Source: Crocodylus rhombifer (Eukaryota; Chordata; Crocodylia; Crocodylidae). Taken from it: a DNA stretch of 64,000 bases. The DNA lies in assembly GCA_038503035.1 (NCBI GenBank), contig JAVSML010020392.1, positions 124,001 through 188,000 on the forward strand, in the 5' to 3' direction. Under the pieces are notes generated by a model. It was not told the origin of the DNA and did no database searches. It saw nothing but the letters and a program-made list of their open reading frames with translations. This document shows positions 11,486-22,925 of this stretch, one piece after another. How positions within the stretch are numbered: position 1 is the first letter of the stretch; each line of letters begins with the position of its first letter. A program made the translations under genes and the position numbers.

Positions 11486-12010
11486 GTAAAAGTATGGGTG
11501 CGTGGAAGGGTGCGGTAATGATACCTACCCTCTTTCCTGGACTACTTCGATACCTTCAAATGTCCAGTCCTACTGAATGTCCATTTTACTTTGCTTGAGC
11601 TGTCAGAAGAAATTGGAATATATTACAATTTTGTTAACTAATCAATTAAGCAATTTTTAAAGATAAACTGTCCTGTTTTCCATCAAGTTTTACATAGAAA
11701 TGTTCGTTTCTTGAGTTCAGTGGAAAGTTTCTATTTACCTTGGACCCACACACATTCCAAATAATAAGGTTTAAAATAAAGTACAATACCGACCCATCTT
11801 TAATAAAAGGAATTAAGAGCACCTGCTCTAATAAAGGCAGGAATGTTCATGTGAGAGAAAGATGAAGAAAAAAGAGACTTTGTTCTCACTTGTTGTTTGT
11901 GATTTTGAATGGCATTTAAAAAAAATCTCTGTCCCAAAACAGTGTGTTCTGTTGGGGCATGCTATGCATATGGATATTCATTGTTACTCTCCAGGATCTG
12001 TTGTATCTAA
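11486..12010. other. No recognised feature
   Basis: AT-rich sequence. Nothing supported. Confidence 0.4.
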
Positions 12011-12575
12011 GGGCGTGTGTAGACAAAACGGGGGCCCGAAATTGAAGTGGTGGATTTTGAAACCCACCACGTCAATTTAGAGCCCTTAAAACCCCTGTGT
12101 CATGCACATGCCCCGCACTTACCTGCCTCTCTGGTGGCAGGGAGGGTGAACTGCCAGTGGGCAGAGTGGTCCCTGGACTGCGGGGGGAGGAGGGGCCTGA
12201 TGCTTCCCTCTGAGGAAGCAGCTCCCCCTTACCCCGGTGGCACCCCCCTGCAGGCACCTTCTCGGGTGGTCCCAGGGGCACTGCAGCCATGGAGGGAAGC
12301 ACCAGGCTCAGGCAGGCAGGAAGGCTCCAGAGGGGAAATCAGGCTCACTGCTTGTCTTGGGCAGAGCCTGCCTTCCTGGGCTGCTGCACAGAGCCCGGTG
12401 CTTCATTCTGCGGCTGTAGGGGCAGCAAAATAAAACTCCTCAGAGGTGTTTTAGTTTGCTGCACCCCAAATCATTTAAGGTACATTGCACCACCAAATTT
12501 CCTACAGCAGCTGGAATTAATGTGCAATATGCCACCAAGGCATGCAAACACTGACACCATTAAAGGGGTCTAAAA
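12011..12575. mobile_element. Possible GC-rich DNA transposon fragment
   Basis: The left edge gggcgtgtgtagacaaaacg resembles the tctaca-type ends of other MITEs in the window. It is followed by a small hairpin (gtggtgg...cccaccac at 12049-12072) and a GC-rich core at 12110-12430 that contrasts sharply with the AT-rich surroundings. The right edge is unclear. Several overlapping open frames occur only because of the GC content. Confidence 0.3.
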
Positions 12576-12988
12576 GCATTTCCTGGTAATGTCCAATTTT
12601 TATGAATCTATGCCTGATGTCCTATATGTGAACTGTAAGTTGTTTGAGGCATTTTTTTTTGTCTTACCCATTACATAATCATATCTTATTCTATAACCAG
12701 GGCTCTTAGCTGGTACCTGGTCCATGGCCCCAGTAGCACTGCTGTGAAGATGGTTTGCTTGATCTCAAATTCAGGATGACTGAGCAATGTGATGCTGGCT
12801 AGTTCTAGTTGCATCAACAGGATCATCGTATGCAAGACAGGCATTGGATGTACCACGCTACTTAAAACTTGTTGGGCCCCAGCTGAAGGTCTATATCCAC
12901 TTTGGGGCACTGCATTTTAAAATGATTGACAGAGAAACTGGAGAGTATCCACAAGCAAATAACAGGGATGGTCAAAGAACTGAACAAA
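12576..12988. other. No recognised feature
   Basis: Ordinary AT-rich sequence. Near 12880-12990 the words aggtctatatccactttgg and gagagtatccacaagcaaat could be an old LINE scrap but are too short to assign. Confidence 0.3.
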
Positions 12989-14121
12989 CTAGATGCTAGG
13001 GCTGTGAAAAGCTTCAGGTACTTATTGGATTTGGAGGAGATTCGGCCTGATTTGGTGGCTGAATCTCTGAATCTGGATGGAATCAGGAGACCAATGAAAA
13101 GGTCTGAATCGATTCAAAGCTCCCCAAATCGAATTTGGAAATGATTCAGAGAGGCTTGGCAATTCAGGCAGTCCCCGCTCACTCAAGCAGGGAGCTGGAC
13201 CTGGACTCCATGCTGCTAAGTGGGGGCAGAGGAAGGGGCGGGGGGAGGAGACCAGAGTGGGACCCCTGCCAGGCCCTATCCTGCTCCCCTAGCCCCCTTG
13301 AGTGCCCCCCATGCCCAGTCCCAGCCCCCCGCATGGCTGCCCCACCTGCACCAGCTCCTGGCTATTTAAAAAAAAGCCCCCACTTACCGGCTGCTGCCAG
13401 GTGTGGGGGGGTGATCCCTGCTGTTTCCCACCGGCTCATGATGCATGGGGAGCTCTGCCACAAGACCCCCCCACACCCCACTTGCTCTCCCAGCCCCTCC
13501 CATGGCTGCCCCACATGGCCCCAGCTCCCAGACCTTTAAAAAAAATAAAAGAAAGAAAAACCTGGCCTCACCAGCTGCTGCATCAGTCTCATGCGGCTTC
13601 TGAGGGGTCATGGCAGAGCCCCCCCATGCAGTGTGGGGCACTGAGTTGCAGTGGGGATCATTCCACCTGCCCACCAGCCTGGCAGCAACTGGTGAGTGGG
13701 GGCTTTCTCTTTTTTTTTTAAAGGTCTGGTAGTTGGGGTGGGCAGGGCAGCCATGGTGGGGCTGGGAAAGTGGGCCAGGGTCAAGGGGCTCGTGATGGAG
13801 CTCCCCACACAGCATGAGGAAGTGTGGGGCAGGGGAGGTCACCCCCACACACACACACCTGGCAGCAGCCTGTGAGTGCTGCCTTTTTTTTTTTTTTTTT
13901 AAAGAACTGGGAACTGGGGGAGTGGGTGGGCAGCCATTGAGAGTGGGTGGGAGATGGGTCTGATTCATAGATTCAGCCAATTCAACTGCAGCTGAATCTC
14001 CAGATCAGATTTGGCCAAATCAATTCAGGACAGTGATTCAAATCACCAAATCAAATCACTGTCCCCCGAATCAGCTGAATCCAAATCCAAGCTAGCCACT
14101 TCACAGAGGTCTACTAGATAC
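12989..14121. mobile_element. Non-autonomous hAT, family X, complete copy 1
   Basis: The element at 12997-14113 begins tagggctgtgaaaagctt and ends cttcacagaggtcta. It is flanked by the 8-base target duplication ctagatgc / ctagatac (7 of 8 match), diagnostic of hAT transposition. Next to each end are long AT-rich arms made of repeated gattcgg/ccgaatc-like words that can pair with each other. The middle, about 13180-13960, is GC-rich with cccagccccc-like runs and poly-A/T tracts. There is no transposase; a 198-residue minus-strand frame at 13384-13980 is low-complexity Pro/Ser/His and not a gene. Confidence 0.85.
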
Positions 14122-14212
14122 TATATTTACTTTAATACAAGACAGTTTTTTTCCCAAAACAACATGGGGGGGAAAAAAACCTCTCATCTTATACTTCATA
14201 CAAGGAAACCTC
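14119..14212. mobile_element. Short palindromic MITE (tac-atatttact type)
   Basis: The left end tactatatttactttaatac and the internal right part ctcatcttatacttcatac are inverted versions of one another. The middle has a tttttttccc / ggggaaaaaa pairing. The same words recur at 15767-16095. The left end overlaps the target duplication of the neighbouring hAT, so the hAT seems to have inserted at its edge. Confidence 0.45.
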
Positions 14213-15766
14213 ATAGTCTATCATTAAACTGCTGTTAAAAGCAATATATGCTCAGTCATGGAAATCAACTATGAAGTTGAGTTAAATACAACCAACACTG
14301 AGTATGACTATAGAACACATGGCATATATGGGTCAAACTTGCCAATGGGAACCTACCAGAAAAATAGGTTATTGCAACTTATCTGAATACAATATATGAT
14401 AGTGCCCATTGAGCTCAGTCCCCCTTGACATTGGCTTTGTTTGCAAGTCATGGTGAGCACTACATCAAATACCTTTTTACTTCCTCTTCACTCTCACAGC
14501 TGAGATATGTCTTTCTTTCCCATTTCCAATTATTCCTGTTTCTTCACCAGCCTGAAATGTCTGGCAAATATCACCAAACAGGGTCTCAACCAGTTCACCC
14601 AGAATCCCTTTGTCACCCCCTCTCTCAGCCCCCTGTTAAATATGACTAGTGTGGCCCCATACTCCAAGGGAAGGAGCTAGATCAGGTTGCCCTGTGCCTT
14701 ATCTGCATATAAATTTTTGGAGGATCCCAGTGCTCATGACAAGAACACCCAGTTCCAGGAATGAGTGTATTATACCAAATTTAATTAACTAATTAATGAA
14801 TTTATTAAAGGGGTGGCACTTATGAAATTGATTGACTGGTGAAGCTATTCTGGCTTCAGAAACCCTATTTGTATGCCTTCCATTACATGGCAAGGGTATG
14901 GCTGGTCAGGTGTCTTCCAAGCACTGGGGTGGAGAGGAGGCTCTCAGCCCCAAACAGCACAGTGTCTTCAGCTGAACTTCTTCACTGCTGAGCTTCTCCA
15001 ACCCAGGAGTCTCCACCACCAACACTAAGATGTCCTCTTGCTTCATTTCTTAGTCTCCCCTCACATACCACACAGGTCAAATTTCTTCAATAACCTTTTA
15101 TGCATCCACATAATTGACAGCCTCCCTATACAATGATATCACAGGCTTCAACCACTCATACCCAGCAACTATCCTCCACCAATCACTCTCCCACAGCAAC
15201 TATACCCTGTCAATCACTCTCTCATTGCAACTAGCTTGACATTCATCCTTCTCACAGCCAATCATCTGCAGCAGCTAGCACCCCATTACTTTTGTGACTC
15301 ACTTTCTGTCTGTCTGTCATTTTCCTAGGTCAGCTATACAAGCAGTTATGCAGGCAGCTATGTAGGTCATTGGGTCACTTAAGGTCACCAGCTCATGCTA
15401 AGGCCTTAAAAATGGCTTCAGGCTTTCAGGTTTTCAAGACCGATGGCAGGCTCTACAACTGAGAGCTAATTAGCACATGGATCCTTTGGGGGCAGTATCT
15501 GGAGTACACACATACTGTGAAGTGCTGAGCTGTGGGGTCACCATGGCTTGAGATACTGTTGACCAATGAACTATATGGTAAATCACAATGAGCCTTTTGG
15601 CTTTGGACTAATAGTACGCCTAGTTTGTACCATATACAAATAGGTACAAACATGCTGCTTAAAAGTGTGATTGTGAAGTACCTATGCTAAAACTTGCAGT
15701 GGTTTCAAAAAGGTAAAATGCATCAATTCTTGATGAACTAAGCCTATGGGTACTATATGCAAATTA
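14213..15766. other. No recognised gene
   Basis: Mixed AT-rich sequence with C-rich patches around 15000-15300. Short open frames only. I could not assign any repeat. Confidence 0.4.
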
Positions 15767-16095
15767 CTACATGATATTTATTTCAAGGCCAGTGTTTTCA
15801 AATTTGCCCCTTACTTCCATGTGTCCAGGGAGAGCAGGGTCTGCCATTAGGAAGAGGGGTAATGCATTGCAGGAGGCAGAAGTTAGGAGGGGCAAAGGGT
15901 CTATCTGATCCCCCTCCCCAAATTTATTTTCCCTGCAGTGGCAGTGGGAGCAGGATAAATTTAAGGCCAACTTCCAATAATTAAATTCTATATCTGGAAA
16001 ATTATAACATATTTATATTTTTTCCAGATATAGAATCTAATAATTGGGGGGTCATTTTATATTCAAGGTCATCTTATATTCAAATGAATTTGGTA
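15767..16095. mobile_element. MITE with internal perfect-like hairpin
   Basis: The left end catgatatttatttcaaggcc and the right end ggtcatcttatattcaaat are inverted matches. The right terminus, attcaaatgaatttggta, matches the left terminus of the element at 14119 in reverse. Inside is a strong hairpin: 15975-16001 pairs with 16020-16046 (about 25 of 27 bases, around ctatatctggaaaa) with an 18-base loop. There is no coding sequence. The superfamily is uncertain; the ends starting TA could fit Tc1/mariner-type elements. Confidence 0.5.
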
Positions 16096-17054
16096 TGTTT
16101 AGTTAAGGGGAACAGGAGATTAATTTAGAGGCATGAAAGTCATTATCAAATCAGTAGTATAACTAGGGGCAGTAAGCAGGGCATGAGACCCAGGTGGCCT
16201 CCCCGAAGTAGTCTGTGCCTTGGGGGCTGCTGCAGCCAGTGTGGAAGGAGCCCATCCCATGCTCACAGCAACTCAAGCCCATGCTGATCCCGTCCAACCT
16301 TACGGTTCTATGGTAACACAAAGAGCAAATAACAGCCACCGCCATAACTGCCAGGACAAACTCACCGTCTCCTTGGAGCTTCCAGAGCTGATCACAGTTT
16401 AGCCCACATATTTGATCCACTAATAGTTTTCAGCATGATTTCTGATTCCAGCAACATGTCTCTAAGTTTTCACTTCCTTTCTTCCCATTTGAACTCTCTA
16501 TGGTTCAATCTTTTTCCTCTACCACCTTTTCGCTACCTCTCAATTCTTTACTTTCTATTCTTTATTTACATCATCTACCACTTGGAGAGCTTAAATAGAA
16601 AAAGTAAACTAAACTAAACTAAACCCAAACCCTGATTCACTAATAGATTCACAAGTGAAAGGACTGATTATTATTCTCATTGGTTTCTGAGGTCATGCTA
16701 TTCTGTATATAGGAATAATCAGAACAGTGGCATCTGTTTGTTCCTCTCTGTTTTCATTCCTTTCAAAGAGGATGGCTTGCTACTCTGATAACTTGCACAG
16801 AAAAACACAAGGTTTATTTTTCTTTATTTCTCACTGTCCTAAAGATGTTTTAGCTAGCCAATGAGAGAGCAGAATCATTACGTGACTGTAGTGACCAATC
16901 ACTTAACATGAATGCCAAATATTTTTATCAAATCATCTATGTAAAAACGTATAGTTTAGAATGTATATGTTAAACTGTTTGGTAAGCCTGAAATAGTGAG
17001 CACTTGTGCAGAAACTAGGAGAACTTGGTTTGCAGATGGCTCATCAACTTACAA
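16096..17054. other. No recognised gene; short AAACT repeat
   Basis: The only repeat that stands out is a short run of taaac units at 16609-16631. The words gtagtataactaggggc at 16156 resemble one end of a vertebrate DNA-transposon family, but no partner end was found. Confidence 0.35.
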
Positions 17055-17172
17055 GGCACTGTAGATTGGACAAGCGCTTGCCTGGAATGATTCAGATCCC
17101 TACCTTGACGCGGGGGTTGAATTAGATGACCTCCCGAGGTCCTTTCCAGCCTTACTTCTTCCTGATTCTGTA
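17055..17172 (+). mobile_element. CR1 3' end, short
   Basis: The phrase gggggttgaattagatgacc followed by tcccgaggtcctttccagcc and a tctgta tail is the terminal 3' untranslated region of an older CR1. The upstream part is lost or unrecognisable. Confidence 0.75.
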
Positions 17173-17847
17173 ATTATTTTTATTTATATTTACAACGCTA
17201 TTCCAATTCAAATAATTTGCACAGAACTAATAATCTTACTTATTGTATTCCTTACATCTATACTGTGCGTTGAATGATTTTTTTGCTTGTTTTCAAATAA
17301 TTTTTTGTCCTTCAAAATTAAAATGGAAAGTTTAAGTTTAAAGGTAAAAACAGACATTGCATTTCTTCAGGAAGAAAGCCTGTTGTCCTGGAATCTTACA
17401 AAAGTACAAGCCCATGATCCCACTTTAAGTATTTGTGAAGTGCACAAAATAAAATGTGTAGTCACAGCCCATTTGAGTTAATTGCCAGAGGGGTAACATG
17501 TCTAAAGATCTGTGTGGCTCCTCTTTTGTCCCAGGGTTTGATCAATCAAAACTGTCTCAGGTAAGACTTAAAATAAGAGATCGGTAAGTTGTGAGTTTTT
17601 TTGTAGGGAGATACTTGATTAATTAAATAGCTTTCTCACAATTAAGCAGAAACCAAAATGGCTGCAATATCACAAGTGATGCAGAATATACAAGAGAGGA
17701 TATTTTCTAAAGCAGGAGAAAGAGGAAGAAATGTGGAGACAGTGACCTTTGGATAAGTATTGCAGGCAACCACAAAAATCTTGTGTGTCCCTAGGCAGTT
17801 ACAGAGAGGATACAGCTTCCTACCAGATTAAAAGCATTGCGAGGAAT
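17173..17847. other. No recognised feature
   Basis: AT-rich sequence. Nothing supported. Confidence 0.4.
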
Positions 17848-18331
17848 CACAGAATCATAGAAAAGTAGGGTTGGAAGGGACCTCCAGAGGTCATGCAGTG
17901 CAACCTCCCTGCCAGAGGCAGAATCATCTCTATCCAAACCATCTTACACAAATCCACTGTCTATCCTCTTAGCAAAACTATAGTCATCTCTGACACAGCA
18001 CAAGACGTAACACCCTAACCTGCCACAGGTAAAGCAGTCCCCTGCCATGGCAGCTAATGTCTATTGCTATGGAAGTTGTTAAGATAGGCTCAAGAGATCC
18101 CAGGAAGAGGGCCATGTCCCAGGAAAAGGCAAAAACTCCACAGTCCATACCAATCTGACCATGGGTTAAAACTTCTTCCTGACCCCAAATATGGTGATTG
18201 GTCTGACCCTGAGTGGAAGGACAAGACCCTCCAGCCAGGAACCTCTGGCTTTAGGTCCCAGCAGCAACATTGGCATAGCCATTCAAAAACCCCAGCCCTG
18301 GCATCTGACAAGACCCAATGCCTCTATCTTC
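17848..18331 (-). mobile_element. CR1 3' untranslated region, older subfamily
   Basis: On the plus strand it starts cacagaatcatagaaaagta and ggttggaagggacctccaga, the reverse complement of an older CR1 tail. The following about 450 bases match the long 3' untranslated region of the CR1 at 20879-22555 (shared words include ggtctgaccctgagtgg, ccagccaggaacctc and acccaatgc). It is cut on its right side by the hAT at 18332, whose target duplication lies in this CR1. Confidence 0.8.
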
Positions 18332-19053
18332 TAAGGGTGTGTGAAGCAGGCCCTATTCAATTTGGATTCGGATTTGGCCCATATCAGGGACAGTGATTCG
18401 TTGATTCAGATCACTGTCCCCAATTTGATTTAGCCAAATCTGAAGATCTGATGCTGATTCAGAGAATCAGTGATTCAGACATAGACACAGCTTTAAATGT
18501 TTTTTCTACATACTTTGAGGTACCAGCATGGCTTGTGAATGCTACAATGCTGGGGTGCATGGAGCGTCCCACAGGAGTGCATGGGGGCCCTCCACGTGCT
18601 TGGCGGTGAACCTGGAAGTGGACCAGAAGTACTTTGGTGACCAGCTGCAGGGGGGAACTGGGAGCCCCCTCAGACCCAGGAGGCACCAGTCACCAAGCCC
18701 AAGGGTGAGAGGGGGCCCCCTGCACACTCCCCAGCAGACCCAGAAGTGCTTCTGGTCCACTTTCGGGTCTGCTGCCGAGCGTGCTGGGGAGTCGCCCACA
18801 CTCCTGTTGGATGCTCCATGTGCCCCAGCATTGCAGACTGACAAGCTGCCTGCTACCTAGAGGTATGTAGTAAAAACATTTAAAGCTGTGTCTATGTCTA
18901 AATTGACAAATCTTTCCAAAAGGATTCAGAGGGTTCCAATTTGATTTAGAGAGATTAAAGGGTCCTCTGATTCGATTCAGATTTGGAGATTCAGCCACTG
19001 AATCACGCTGAATCGAATCAGGGACCAAAGCTTTGCACTGCCATACTATCTAC
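18324..19053. mobile_element. Non-autonomous hAT, family X, complete copy 2
   Basis: The element at 18332-19045 has left end taagggtgtgtgaagc and right end gctttgcactgccata. The target duplication is ctatcttc / ctatctac (7 of 8). The arms are built of gattcgg-like words. The GC-rich middle differs from copy 1 but matches copy 3 (for example gaacctggaagtggacc). It inserted into the CR1 at 17848-18331. No transposase is encoded. Confidence 0.85.
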
Positions 19054-19170
19054 CTGATTGTCACAACACTGCCATCAGTGACTATATATGGAACATGGCT
19101 TGTTTTGTTCCCCAATTCTTTTCTTATGTTAACCATTTTTTTTCAGCTGTGGTTTGAAATAAGCCTGTGG

Positions 19171-19289
19171 ATTTTGGGTGAGCTTGGACCTTCTAGAGCA
19201 GAACCTAAAAGGCTTGGGGTTTTTCAGGCTTCAATTCTGGTTTTTATGTGAACCATGCAAAAAGAAACTTGTGTCCCTGTATAAAGAGC
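19171..19289 (+). repeat. Source arm of a 119-base inverted duplication
   Basis: This 119-base stretch between two hAT copies is repeated in inverted orientation at 19567-19685 inside the next hAT, with about five mismatches by eye. It is not itself a recognised transposon. Confidence 0.9.
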
Positions 19290-19342
19290 TTAAACTGTGG
19301 ACTCTTTAGAATAAGCTTCTGCCAAATGTCATGTACTAAACT

Positions 19343-20077
19343 ATGGACACTAGGGCTGTGTGAAATGGGCCCTATTTGATTCAGATTCAGCCCAAATCAG
19401 GAACAGTGATTCAATTCATTGATTTGGATCACTGTCCCTGATTCAATTCGGCCAAATCTGAAGCTGAAGAGTCAATGCTGATTCAGCGAATCAGCCATTC
19501 GGACACAGGCACAACTTAAAAAGTTTTTTCCTACATACCTTGAGGTAGCATGCACAGCTTGTGATTGCTCTTTATACAGGGACACAAGTTTCTTTTTGCA
19601 TAGTTCACATAAGAACCAGAACTGAAGGCTGAAAAACCCCAAGCCTTTTAGGTTCTGCTCTAGAAGGTCCATGCTCACCCAAAATGTGATGATTGAGGTG
19701 CTGGGGCAGATGGAGCATCCCACAGGAGCACGGGGAGCTCTCCATCATGCTCAGCAGTGAACCTGGAAGTGGACCGGAAGTACTTTTGCTCCACTTCCGC
19801 GTCTGCTGCCAAGCGCGTTGGGGAGCCCCCTGTGCTTCTGTGGGATGCTGCATCTGCCCCCAGCATTGCAGCATTCACAGCCCCTGCTACCTAGAGCTAT
19901 GTAGAAAAATCATTTAAAGCTGTGTCTATGTCCGAACCACCTAATCTGTCCAAAATGATTTAGAGAAATTAAAGTGTCCTCTGATTCAATTTGGATTCAG
20001 AGATTGAAATCCAAATCGGGCCAAATCTCTGCTGAGTTGAATCAGAGACCAAAGCTTCGCACAGCTCTAATGAACAC
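19343..20077. mobile_element. Non-autonomous hAT, family X, complete copy 3 with inserted DNA
   Basis: The element at 19351-20069 begins tagggctgtgtgaaatgg and ends aagcttcgcacagctcta, with target duplication atggacac / atgaacac (7 of 8). It is the same subfamily as copy 2. It differs by an extra block of about 122 bases at 19568-19689 that copy 2 lacks. That block is an inverted copy of the DNA just upstream of the element. Confidence 0.87.
19567..19685 (-). repeat. Inverted 119-base copy inserted in hAT copy 3
   Basis: This is the reverse complement of 19171-19289. It is bordered by tgattg at 19562-19567 and 19690-19695, which may be a short target duplication. Copy 2 runs straight through the same point without it. 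Confidence 0.88.
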
Positions 20078-20878
20078 CATTTCTCCCTGAACTAGAGATT
20101 TTGATGTCTCCCATCCGAGCAATGCTGTGTCTGACCCTGGTTTTTAATGTCTCATGAGAACGCAGCCTGAGCTGATTCAGCTTCAGGTTAAAAATGCAGC
20201 AGGCAATCCTATTCCTTGTTTCCATTCTGAACAATACCTGCTAAATAAACCAACAACTGGTGTCACCACTGATATCCAATTTGATGGCTCCAATGTGCAT
20301 CACATTTGATTTTGGCTGCTCACCAAAGAAGAAGGTGCAGAATATCTCTAAATTATTATAATTATTATACATATTACAATAAATGAATTATGGTTAGTAA
20401 TAATTACATAAATGACTCTGCCATCTAAAAGCCCAAGTCATTGGGTTGCTACTGAGCAAGAAGCTGTACAAATGCAAAGCAGAAAAGGATAGTCTTACTG
20501 TGCCATAGCCCCTGAACTAAGTAAAAATAATGATAAAACAGGCAAGGGAAGAGGACGCAGAATGAATAAGATGGAAAGAAACCAAGGAAAGGAGAAGCTA
20601 TAGTACCCTTCTGACATGCACTATATATTGCAAATGATTTTGCTCTTCCTCCCTCTCCTTTGTCAGGTATAAGTGAGAGAAAAAATAAATAGGACCAAAT
20701 GCTAGCAGAAAGAAGTGTACATTAAGGAGACATTTAGAAGGGAGGGCAGAAGGAACTGTATTGTTCTCAGTGATGTCACTGCCAAAAAATGGTGGTGTTG
20801 ATAACGAATCCTTGGTGCCAGCCTATTGCCCAGTTACACATTTACATATTTTATGTATGATAAAACATTTCATATAAT
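20078..20878. other. No recognised feature
   Basis: AT-rich sequence with short random frames. Nothing supported. Confidence 0.4.
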
Positions 20879-22555
20879 CTTAGAAAAGTAAGGCTAGAAG
20901 GGAGGTCATCTAGTTTAATCCCCTGCCTGAGGCAGGACCATCCCTGGCCAAACATCCCATATGAATCCCTCTCTATTACTAAAATTACGAAAGCTATTAC
21001 TAAAGCTACACAATCAACCCTGCCAGGCGACTATGAGGCACAGTGCCCTATCTGTCCACAGGTAAAGCAAGGTGCAGAAATGGCAGTCAGTATCCTGCTG
21101 CTGCAAGGGTTGTTAAAATACATTCAAGAGGGCCACCCCCACCCCACTACTACAGAGGAAGGCAACCCCCTCTCCTCCACAGTCTGTAACAAGGTGCCCA
21201 CAGGGTAAAATTCATTCCTTCCCCTAAATGTGGCATTTGGTCTGATCCCAAGCAGAGGGGCAGACTCTCAAACTAGGAATCTCCAGGTTTTAGTTCCAGC
21301 TGAAGCACTGGCACACCCCAGTCAGAATCCCTAGCCTTGGCTGCAGCCAACACCCAATGCTTCTGAGGAAGGTGAAAAAAAACCCTGACACGTGTAGCAA
21401 CAGGAGGGAAAAAATTCCTTCCCAGCTCTATGTAGCAAGCAGCAAAGCCCAGAAGCATGGAAAATATCCATAGCACAGCACAGACATAGCTCTTAGGCTA
21501 TCCCTAACCAATTTTTAGCCAACCTCTTCTTGAACACCTCCAGTGATGATGATTCCACAACTTCCCTAAGCATCTACTCCATTGCCTCACTGTTCTAACA
21601 GTGAAGTTTTTCCTGATGTCCAATTTAAACCTATTTTACTACAACTTCAAGCCATTTATCTGCATTCTGCTGGCTGCAGCAAGAGAGAGTAAAGATGCTT
21701 TCCTTCTTCTTTATGGCAGCCCAGATATCTGAAAACTGTTATCACGTCCCCTCTTACATGTCTTTTGGGCAAGCTGACCATGCCTGTTTCCTTCAACTTC
21801 TCCTTATATGCCTTGCCTTCCCGCTCAACTTCTCTATGTCCTTTTTTACAATGTAGAGCCCAAAACGTCATACAATACTTGAGATGAGGCCTAACTAGTA
21901 TCAAGTAAAGATGCACTCTCACCTCCCATGTCTTGCACCTAAGGCTCCTGTTGATGCAGCCCAAAATTGCATTTGCCTTTAGTGCTGCTGCATCAGACTG
22001 CAGGCTCATAGTAAGCTGGTGATCCACCAAGACTAGATCCTTCTCTGCAATGCTACCATCCAGCCAGTTGTCATCCATTTTGTGTTTTTATTTGTGATTA
22101 TTCTTCCCAAGCGCCTTGCATTTGTCAGCACTGAAATTCATCCTCGTAGCTCCATCCCAGCTCTCCAGTCTATGAAGATCCTTCTGAATTTTGCTCCTGT
22201 CCTCCAGCGTGTTTATAATCCTTCCTAGTTTAGTGTTTTAGTTTAAGTTGCTCAAAAAACTCTCTACTGCAGCATCCAAATTGTTAATAAACATGTAGAG
22301 CAGCACCAGCCTGGGATAGATCCATGTGGGATTCCATTCAAAGCCTCTTCCCATTCTGACATGGATCAATTTATAACTGCCTTTTGCTTGCAGCTATTGA
22401 GCCAGTTGTCTATCCATCTTGTAGTAGTTTTATCTAGCACACATTTCTCCCATTTGTTTATGAGAGGTCATGTGGGACTTTGTCAAAAGCCTTGCTGAAA
22501 TCCAGATACACTATATCTACTTAATTCCCCTTGTAAATGCTAGTTCTTGCTGAAG
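20879..22555 (-). mobile_element. CR1 LINE, older subfamily, 5'-truncated
   Basis: The 3' end is at 20879 (plus-strand gaaaagtaaggctagaaggg, reverse of a CR1 tail). A long 3' untranslated region extends to about 21650, followed by decayed ORF2 sequence up to about 22555, where the text still shows the RT block downstream of motif A (plus strand gtgggactttgtcaaaagcc). Relative to the 2.8 kb CR1 it has many stops, so it is older. It shares its 3' region with 17848-18331. Confidence 0.85.
21656..22078 (-). pseudogene. CR1 ORF2 C-terminal remnant
   Basis: A 140-residue open frame includes LVDHQLTMSLQSDAAALKAN, then LGCINRSLRCKTWEVRV, LVRPHLKYCMTFWALHCKKG and KRHVRGDVITVFRYL. These correspond to the post-RT domain of CR1 in the normal order. 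Catalytic motifs are not in this piece. Further RT remnants with stops lie upstream to about 22550. Confidence 0.8.
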
Positions 22556-22816
22556 GAGATTTTTGAGACCTAGGCATTAACTATGAAGGAATAAAGTTAA
22601 CCACATATCTGAAAATAAGAGTACTGATACAAATGTTGAGGCCAAATAAGGGGAAATCATTTATGAAGGATTGTGAACTACTATTTGATTGTGGAACCAA
22701 GAAGCACTGAGGAGCCAAGAAAAACCAAAGACTTCAGTGGGCAGGGTATGTGGTCAAGAAGATAGAGTAGCAAAGTGTTTCTTGTAAGGCCATTCCTATT
22801 GTGTTCAACCCTAGAA
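22556..22816. other. Spacer, nothing recognised
   Basis: Short AT-rich spacer between two CR1 pieces. Confidence 0.35.
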
Positions 22817-22925
22817 GCACAGAATCATAGAAAATTAGGGTTAGAAGGGACCTCAGGAAATCATCTTGTCCAACTCCCTGCTCAAAGCAGGACCAGCCCC
22901 GTGACATCTGGATGACATTCACCTG
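22817..22925 (-). mobile_element. CR1 3' end
   Basis: The plus strand cacagaatcatagaaaatta then ggttagaagggacctcagga is the reverse complement of a CR1 terminal region. Only about 100 bases can be assigned; the rest of this copy is lost or interrupted. Confidence 0.75.

Noticed and set aside
13384..13980. 198-residue minus-strand open frame
   Set aside because: It lies in the GC-rich, low-complexity middle of a non-autonomous hAT. Composition is Pro, Ser and His with runs of Lys from poly-T; no domain.
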